In this document: in pieces, positions 58,723 to 64,000 of the stretch | How the letters are laid out: each line of letters opens with the position of its first letter | Position numbering within the stretch: position 1 is the stretch's first letter | Assembly (NCBI RefSeq): GCF_001278945.1 | Contig: NZ_LGRV01000007.1 | Location: forward strand, 238,842-302,841 | Source of the DNA: Lysinibacillus contaminans | GTDB lineage: Bacteria > Bacillota > Bacilli > Bacillales_A > Planococcaceae | DNA: 64,000 nucleotides | Direction: 5' to 3' | Translations under genes and position numbers: made by a program | Notes under the pieces: generated by a model | Database searches by the model: none | Told to the model about the DNA's origin: nothing | Seen by the model: only the letters and a program-made list of their open reading frames with translations

Positions 58723-60876
58723 ATGCAACAAATAACTCAGCGAAATGACTATTTACTGGCTTCTATTTATAGATTAGGAGAGAACTCTAAAAAAAGTTAC
58801 GTAGTCTTCGATGTCAAAGCTAATCATAGTATTCTACACTGCAATGACTCTTTTTGTGAGCTGACAAATTTTTCAGCTACGAAATTAAAAGGTATGGATT
58901 ATTTTTCGTTGCTTTCTAACGAGGGGCAAACAACAGATGTCGATACAATTAAAGAGAAGTTAGATTGCGGTACAATGATACAAGCAAAGTTACATCACAA
59001 TAGCCACAATAGACCACCTTTCTGGGCTGAGATACAAGCGCTCCCTTTTCAAAATGAAGAGTGTGAAACAGAATATGTATTACTACTCGTAAAAGATGTT
59101 ACCTACTATCATACTGAGGAATTTTTAACGCGTCTTGGAAAGGCAATGTTTGAAGCCATTGAGAAAGATAATTCGCTTGAGAAAAAGATGCGTATTATTT
59201 GCAATGGCCTTGATGAATTTTTTTTGCCGAATGTTTCTAGTATGGTATTAACAAGGGGAGATACAAGTCAATTACAAGTATTCACCTCGAATGCTAATCT
59301 AGATAAGATTCCTACCGTATGTGACCGTACAAATTTTTATATTACGGTTATGCAGGCCAATGAATTTATCATAGCAGAGGATTTAACTACTGTAGACATT
59401 CCTGATGCACATAAAGAGTATGCGATATTAACGGAAAAACAGTCGGGATGGTTTATGCCTATTCGTAATCAGCAACAGCACTGTATTGGGTTGTTTGCGA
59501 TATTTTACAATGCGTATCCTAGTAGTCGTGATTTCTTTGTAGGGTTGTTCCATAAAATCGCTGCGCTTGTGGCATTGGCGCACACTTACGAGAAAACGCA
59601 AAAGCAAATTTTGGATTTAGCCTACACAGATATAACAACAGGCTTGCCAAATCGACATAGTTTTTTAAATATACTAGATAAATTTGAATCTCAAGGACGA
59701 GAGGGATTCATTAAAATTATTAAGCCTAGTGAATTTCATCAAATCGTTGAGTTATATGGACGAGAAGCAGGAGATGAACTGCTTCGCCAAATCGCACGCC
59801 GTTTCGTCGAAAATAAAAATGAAAGAAATGAATATATCGCTCGTTTTACAAGTTCCAGTCTTATTATTTCGAGAACAATCTCACGAGAAAATATGATGTA
59901 CTATGATGCTCGTATTCGAGATCTAATTCAAAAACCTTTTATCATAGGTGATAAGCAAATATACATTACCTTGAAAACGGGTATTGCTCCATTTAGTAAA
60001 GATATTAAAGTCGCTGATGCGATTCGTTTTGCGGATAGTGCCTTATCCTATGCATGCAAAAAGCCAGGTACGCGTACAGAGATTTTTACAAAAGAACGAA
60101 ATGATCAATTAGAACAGCAAATGACTGTGTTAAATCATTTATCTTATGCACTTAAAAATAGAGAGATTTCCGTTAATTTACAGCCGAAAGTAGACTTGAA
60201 AACAGGTGAAATTCAAAGTATAGAAGCACTTGCTCGTTGGATTTCGCCAACACTTGGATTTGTCTCACCGGAAGTTTTTATCCCTGTTGCAGAAAATGCA
60301 GGGAAAGTGAGAGAAATCGATTTGCAAATATTAGAACTTGTTTTGCAGTGGCTCTCGCAAAGAAAGAGTTCAGGCAAAACTTTAGTAAAGGTAGCCGTAA
60401 ATATTTCACCAGATCATTTTTACCATCCGTATTTCGTAAAGTCCGTTGTCGAGTTACTACGAAAATATGATATAGATCCGAATTATATAATATTAGAGGT
60501 AACCGAAAATATAGGATTAGTGGATTTCCAAACAGCCCTAACGATTATTCGAGAACTAAATAATTATGGATTTGAAACGTCGGTCGATGATTTCGGGATA
60601 GGCTTTTCATCGTTAAGTTATTTACAAAAGTTACCGTTTGCGGAGTTGAAAATTGATCGTAGTTTTATTAATGGTATTCACGATGCGGGAACGTTAGCTA
60701 TTGTCCGCTCAATTATTCAGCTTGCTTTAAATTTAGGTATGACGTCTGTAGCGGAAGGCATTGAATCAGAGGAGCAAGTAGAAATTTTACGTACACTTGG
60801 CTGTAAGATTGGACAAGGTTATTACTATTATAAACCGATGTCGATAGAACAGCTTAATGATATATTAGATGCTTAA
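58723..60876 (+). CDS. PAS-GAF-GGDEF(degenerate)-EAL cyclic-di-GMP phosphodiesterase
   Basis: A 717-residue cytoplasmic protein. A PAS-like domain lies at about residues 20-130, a GAF-like domain at about 145-290, and a GGDEF domain at about 300-450 whose signature is lost (the place reads IARFTSSSLII). The EAL domain is at about 470-715 with catalytic residues intact: EAL at 501-503, VNIS, LEVTENI, DDFGIG, LKIDRSF, AEGIES and GQGYYY. It should degrade c-di-GMP and thereby favour motility over biofilm; PAS/GAF provide input, and the dead GGDEF may bind GTP as an activator. The ATG at 58723 fits AAAGGGGG best; ATG 58720 is possible. Confidence 0.9.
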   Translation: MQQITQRNDYLLASIYRLGENSKKSYVVFDVKANHSILHCNDSFCELTNFSATKLKGMDYFSLLSNEGQTTDVDTIKEKLDCGTMIQAKLHHNSHNRPPFWAEIQALPFQNEECETEYVLLLVKDVTYYHTEEFLTRLGKAMFEAIEKDNSLEKKMRIICNGLDEFFLPNVSSMVLTRGDTSQLQVFTSNANLDKIPTVCDRTNFYITVMQANEFIIAEDLTTVDIPDAHKEYAILTEKQSGWFMPIRNQQQHCIGLFAIFYNAYPSSRDFFVGLFHKIAALVALAHTYEKTQKQILDLAYTDITTGLPNRHSFLNILDKFESQGREGFIKIIKPSEFHQIVELYGREAGDELLRQIARRFVENKNERNEYIARFTSSSLIISRTISRENMMYYDARIRDLIQKPFIIGDKQIYITLKTGIAPFSKDIKVADAIRFADSALSYACKKPGTRTEIFTKERNDQLEQQMTVLNHLSYALKNREISVNLQPKVDLKTGEIQSIEALARWISPTLGFVSPEVFIPVAENAGKVREIDLQILELVLQWLSQRKSSGKTLVKVAVNISPDHFYHPYFVKSVVELLRKYDIDPNYIILEVTENIGLVDFQTALTIIRELNNYGFETSVDDFGIGFSSLSYLQKLPFAELKIDRSFINGIHDAGTLAIVRSIIQLALNLGMTSVAEGIESEEQVEILRTLGCKIGQGYYYYKPMSIEQLNDILDA

Positions 60877-60928
60877 TATTATATGAAAATTGCATAAAAT
60901 CTAACTTAATATAGCTGTCTAAATATAT

Positions 60929-60971
60929 AAGGAAGTATCTCGAATTAATTTTTGAGACACCTCCTTTTTTC
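60929..60971 (+). terminator. Terminator upstream of upp
   Basis: AAGGAAGTATCTC pairs with GAGACACCTCCTT with two mismatches, followed by a T run. Its right arm overlaps the upp -35. Confidence 0.75.
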
Positions 60972-60980
60972 TGTTATACT
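60952..60980 (+). promoter_or_regulatory. upp promoter
   Basis: TTGAGA (60952-60957), 17 bp, TATACT (60975-60980). The start would be about 35 nt before the gene. Confidence 0.78.
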
Positions 60981-61023
60981 AGGTTAGATAAAATGAAATC
61001 CGAACTGTTAGGAGCGAATCCCT

Positions 61024-61653
61024 TTGAGCAAAGTATATGTATTTGATCATCCATTAATCCAACATAAGTTAACTTATATTCGTGATAAGAAAACAGGAAC
61101 AAAAGAGTTCCGAGAGCTAGTAGACGAAGTGGCAACACTAATGGCATTTGAAATAACACGCGACATGCCATTAGAAGAAATCGAAATAGAAACGCCAGTT
61201 ACAACAGCGAAAACAAAAGTACTTTCGGGTAAAAAACTTGCCATCGTACCAATTTTACGTGCTGGTATCGGCATGGTTGATGGTGTACTAAAGTTAATTC
61301 CAGCTGCAAAAGTGGGTCATATTGGTCTTTACCGTGATCCAGCAACATTAAAACCAGTTGAATACTACGCAAAACTTCCAGCAGACGTTGAAGAACGCGA
61401 CTTCATTATTGTTGACCCAATGCTTGCAACTGGTGGTTCTGCAATAGAAGCTATTAACTCACTGAAAAAACGTGGCGCGAAAAGCATTAAATTCATGTGC
61501 TTAATCGCAGCTCCAGAAGGCGTAAAAGTTATTCAAGAAGAGCATCCAGATGTAGATATTTACATCGCTGCACTTGACGAAAAACTAGATGACCATGGCT
61601 ACATCGTACCAGGTTTAGGCGATGCTGGGGACCGTTTATTCGGTACAAAATAA
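61024..61653 (+). CDS. upp: Uracil phosphoribosyltransferase
   Basis: A 209-residue pyrimidine salvage enzyme that makes UMP from uracil and PRPP. PRPP loop [23 protein letters not shown] and the C-terminal [14 protein letters not shown] are characteristic. TTG start with AGGAGCG upstream; the length equals the B. subtilis enzyme. Confidence 0.96.
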   Translation: MSKVYVFDHPLIQHKLTYIRDKKTGTKEFRELVDEVATLMAFEITRDMPLEEIEIETPVTTAKTKVLSGKKLAIVPILRAGIGMVDGVLKLIPAAKVGHIGLYRDPATLKPVEYYAKLPADVEERDFIIVDPMLATGGSAIEAINSLKKRGAKSIKFMCLIAAPEGVKVIQEEHPDVDIYIAALDEKLDDHGYIVPGLGDAGDRLFGTK

Positions 61654-61714
61654 TAAGAGCATTAACCTAAAGTCGGGACAAGAGCATATTGATATTTCAA
61701 TGTTGGTGATTGTA

Positions 61715-61790
61715 GTGGAGGCTGGGCGTACCTTGGAAAGTGCCTAGCCAAAACGGAAATCCTCCTAACGTTATTGTGATGGCCAACTTT
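61715..61790. repeat. Internally deleted copy of the 39945-40083 repeat family
   Basis: TAGTGGAGGCTGGGCG and GCCTAGCCAAAACGGAAATC correspond to the two ends of the longer element in reverse orientation, with the centre missing. The following AACGTTATTGTGATGGCC is shared with 33391-33410. Confidence 0.6.
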
Positions 61791-61817
61791 AGAAACTTGC
61801 AACAAAATAATCTTAAG

Positions 61818-61847
61818 AAACGTCCTTCGATTTAGAAGGGCGTTTCA
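61818..61847 (+). terminator. Hairpin between upp and mnaA
   Basis: GAAACGTCCTTC pairs with GAAGGGCGTTTC (one wobble), 6-nt loop; only a short T stretch lies within the arm. Confidence 0.55.
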
Positions 61848-61884
61848 TAGTATAGAAAAACAAAGGACGGTGCAAATTGTTTTG

Positions 61885-63003
61885 ATGAAAAAGTGGAAAG
61901 TGATGACGATTTTTGGTACGAGACCAGAAGCTATTAAAATGGCGCCACTTGTGCTCGAACTACAAAAACATCCTGAACAAATTGAATCTATCGTAACCGT
62001 AACAGCGCAACATCGCCAAATGCTTGACCAAGTGTTAGATACATTTAACATTACACCAGACTATGATTTAAATATCATGAAGGACCGTCAAACTTTAATC
62101 GATGTGACAACAAATGCATTACAGGGTCTCGACAAAGTTATGAAAGAGGCACAGCCTGATATTGTATTAGTTCATGGTGATACTGCAACAACTTTTATCG
62201 CAAGTTTAGCGGCGTTTTACAATCAAATTGCGATTGGACACGTGGAAGCAGGTCTTCGTACTTGGAATAAATATTCACCATACCCAGAGGAAATGAACCG
62301 TCAGCTAACAGGTGTTATGGCAGATCTTCATTTTGCACCTACAGAAGTCTCGAAGAAAAATTTACTGGATGAAAACAAAAATGCCGACACAATTATAGTG
62401 ACTGGCAATACGGCAATTGATGCTCTAGCAACGACTGTCAGTGAAAATTACACTCACCCTGTGCTTGAGGAAATGGGTAGCGATCGTATGATTTTATTGA
62501 CAGCACATCGCCGTGAAAACTTAGGTGAGCCGATGCGCCATATGTTCCGGGCGATTACACGTATTTTAGCTGAACATGATGATGTACAAGTGGTATATCC
62601 GGTACATATGAATCCAGCTGTACGTGAAATTGCCAATGAAATTTTAGGAGATAATACGCGCGTACATTTAATTGAGCCACTTGAAGTATTTGATTTCCAT
62701 AACTTTGCGGCAAATTCGTATATGATCTTAACGGATTCTGGAGGCGTGCAGGAAGAAGCACCATCACTAGGTAAGCCAGTACTTGTATTGCGCGACACAA
62801 CAGAACGTCCTGAAGGTATTGCAGCGGGAACTTTAAAACTAGCGGGTACTGAAGAAGAAACGATCTATACATTAACAAAGCAGTTGTTAAATGATACAGA
62901 AGCATATGATGAAATGGCAAAAGCTTCGAATCCTTATGGGGACGGGCATGCATCAGAACGTATTGTAAGTGCACTAATAGAATTTTTACAAAAAGGCAAG
63001 TAA
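61885..63003 (+). CDS. mnaA: UDP-N-acetylglucosamine 2-epimerase (non-hydrolysing)
   Basis: The enzyme interconverts UDP-GlcNAc and UDP-ManNAc for teichoic acid linkage units and other wall polymers. Key segments are FGTRPEAIKMAPLVLEL, VHGDTATTF, GHVEAGLRT, TAHRRENLGEP and TDSGGVQEEAPSLGKP. I prefer ATG 61885 (372 residues, MKKWKVMTIFGTRPE) by family alignment. A GTG at 61870 and TTG at 61882 are in frame, and AAAGGA at 61862 fits TTG 61882 slightly better, so the start is uncertain by a few residues. Confidence 0.92.
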   Translation: MKKWKVMTIFGTRPEAIKMAPLVLELQKHPEQIESIVTVTAQHRQMLDQVLDTFNITPDYDLNIMKDRQTLIDVTTNALQGLDKVMKEAQPDIVLVHGDTATTFIASLAAFYNQIAIGHVEAGLRTWNKYSPYPEEMNRQLTGVMADLHFAPTEVSKKNLLDENKNADTIIVTGNTAIDALATTVSENYTHPVLEEMGSDRMILLTAHRRENLGEPMRHMFRAITRILAEHDDVQVVYPVHMNPAVREIANEILGDNTRVHLIEPLEVFDFHNFAANSYMILTDSGGVQEEAPSLGKPVLVLRDTTERPEGIAAGTLKLAGTEEETIYTLTKQLLNDTEAYDEMAKASNPYGDGHASERIVSALIEFLQKGK

Positions 63004-63053
63004 TATACTAGTTCGAAGGTTGAAAATGAACCAAAAGTACTTTTTTTAATAAT

Positions 63054-63099
63054 GAAGCTAATTTACGAGCGAAATAATGTCGTAAGTTAGCTTTTTTTT
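63054..63099 (+). terminator. Terminator of mnaA
   Basis: AAGCTAATTTACGA pairs with TCGTAAGTTAGCTT (one wobble), followed by eight T residues. Confidence 0.95.
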
Positions 63100-63202
63100 G
63101 CAAAATATCGAAAATGAAAATGTTAAATTTAATAATTCATACACAAATTTGTCAAGAATTTGACAAGGAGATAGTGGTTGTGAAGTTTTTCTCCTTTACT
63201 AA

Positions 63203-63231
63203 TTGACTTCAAATATCACCTATTGTATGCT
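63203..63231 (+). promoter_or_regulatory. ATP synthase operon promoter
   Basis: TTGACT (63203-63208), exactly 17 bp, TATGCT (63226-63231). The leader to atpI would be about 300 nt and contains no gene that I can support. Confidence 0.75.
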
Positions 63232-63541
63232 TACAAAGGGTAAGAATGACAAGGGTTTCTATTCGTTAATAGTACAGTTGGAACGCTTGTTATATCAAGT
63301 TTCTACTAAATTGACAGTTGAAACGAAATTGTCGATTTGCAACGTTTTGTGCGTTTCGGTTAAACACCGATATAAGTAAGAGTAGTAAGATATTTTCTTG
63401 GACTTTACTGATGTAACTTCGAGGTAACACTGCGATTACTTTTACGCTGTGAGTAGTTTGTTCACTGCTCTTTTCTGATTTCACAAAGTGGTCAGCAAAC
63501 GTTTCTTTACTCGAAAAAATGATTCAGGAGACTACAAACCA

Positions 63542-63913
63542 ATGCTAGATTTGCATCACATTTTTGCTGTGCAGAAGAGAGCGTTATTTTTTTTGCTCGC
63601 ACTTTGCGCATTAGGCTGGGGCTTCACGTCCTATCAGACTATATTTGCAGGCATCGCAATCGGTGCATTCTTTGGTACGTATAATTTTTGGATTTTAGTT
63701 CGACGTATGGACAAGTTTGATCGTTCCATTAGTGAAGGGAAGAAAATAGGCTCTCTTGGTACAATGCTTCGCTTTGGATCAGGTGTAGCGGCAGTCGCTA
63801 TAGCCATTTCGTTGCCAAACTATTTTCACTTAATTAGCACGGTCATAGGGCTAATGATTCCGTACGTTTTTCTCTTTATCGAGAGATTTGTATCTCATGT
63901 AAGGAACCACTAA
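63542..63913 (+). CDS. atpI: ATP synthase protein I
   Basis: A 123-residue membrane protein with four spans (FFLLALCALGWGF, TIFAGIAIGAFFGTYNFWIL and two near the C-terminus) and the conserved cytoplasmic VRRMDKFDRSI. AtpI assists assembly of the c-ring. I chose the ATG at 63542 because CAGGAGA lies upstream and the protein then has the usual length (B. subtilis 127); a GTG at 63488 would add 18 basic residues without a ribosome site. Confidence 0.9.
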   Translation: MLDLHHIFAVQKRALFFLLALCALGWGFTSYQTIFAGIAIGAFFGTYNFWILVRRMDKFDRSISEGKKIGSLGTMLRFGSGVAAVAIAISLPNYFHLISTVIGLMIPYVFLFIERFVSHVRNH

Positions 63914-63947
63914 TGTGCATTATTAGAAAGAGAGGTGAAAAATAACA

Positions 63948-64000
63948 ATGAATCACGAAGCTCCGTTATGGACACCAGTCAGTTTCTTAACTTTTAACTT
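63948..64000 (+). CDS. atpB: ATP synthase subunit a, N-terminal fragment
   Basis: An ATG after GAGGTGA begins MNHEAPLWTPVSFLTFN and runs off the window. The position after atpI and the T-F-N segment near the start fit the F0 a-subunit, which forms the proton half-channels. Only 17 residues are visible. Confidence 0.8.
   Translation, partial: MNHEAPLWTPVSFLTFN

Overview
The window is about 64 kb of AT-rich chromosome from an endospore-forming Gram-positive bacterium. Spo0F and SpoIIR are present, Shine-Dalgarno sequences are strong, and the gene order follows the ywfO to atp arc of Bacillus subtilis. The fused B12-dependent mutase IcmF, the codon use and the short phased CGATAAA arrays make me infer a Lysinibacillus-like member of the Planococcaceae/Bacillaceae. 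No rRNA, tRNA, prophage, intact insertion sequence or CRISPR array was seen.

Layout. 1-8.5 kb: the 3' end of an HD-domain hydrolase (ywfO), a very large cell-wall-anchored adhesin, and a convergent class A sortase. 8.5-14.4 kb: a shrunken ywh cluster (tautomerase, ywhD, class A PBP, agmatinase) and an imine-handling pair (threonine dehydratase plus RidA). 14.4-16 kb: gene-poor, with a repeat lipoprotein. 16-18.2 kb: ywiB-argS. 18.3-21.9 kb: a MerR-controlled acyl-CoA ligase/dehydrogenase operon. 22-25.6 kb: a cobalamin-riboswitch operon (tiny lipoprotein, BtuC-type permease, ATPase fused to CbiZ, PduO adenosyltransferase). 25.7-36.7 kb: beta-oxidation and branched acyl-CoA metabolism (fadF; mmgA-mmgB-mmgC-acdA-TetR; icmF). 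36.9-52.2 kb: a housekeeping block (rpoE, pyrG, ywjG, spo0F, fbaA, tal, murAB, glpX, rho, rpmE, tdk, prfA, prmC, spoIIR, tsaC). 52.2-53.6 kb: a gene-free, repeat-rich stretch. 53.6-64 kb: mntP, ywlE, a chemoreceptor-like protein, rpiB, ywlG, glyA, an EAL-domain phosphodiesterase, upp, mnaA, and the start of the ATP synthase operon.

How it works together. The 22-37 kb section reads as one metabolic theme: scavenged corrinoid is imported, remodelled (CbiZ) and adenosylated (PduO), and IcmF uses the coenzyme to interconvert isobutyryl- and n-butyryl-CoA, which the adjacent mmg/acd enzymes can oxidise. Three promoters in this region carry operator-like palindromes at MerR or TetR positions.

The most unusual items are: six tandem double-cysteine modules in the adhesin; arrays of CGATAAA with 20-21 bp spacing upstream of two unrelated genes in the same orientation; an amputated substrate-binding lipoprotein in the B12 operon; several dispersed repeat families; and a 1.4 kb intergenic region with overlapping inverted repeats.
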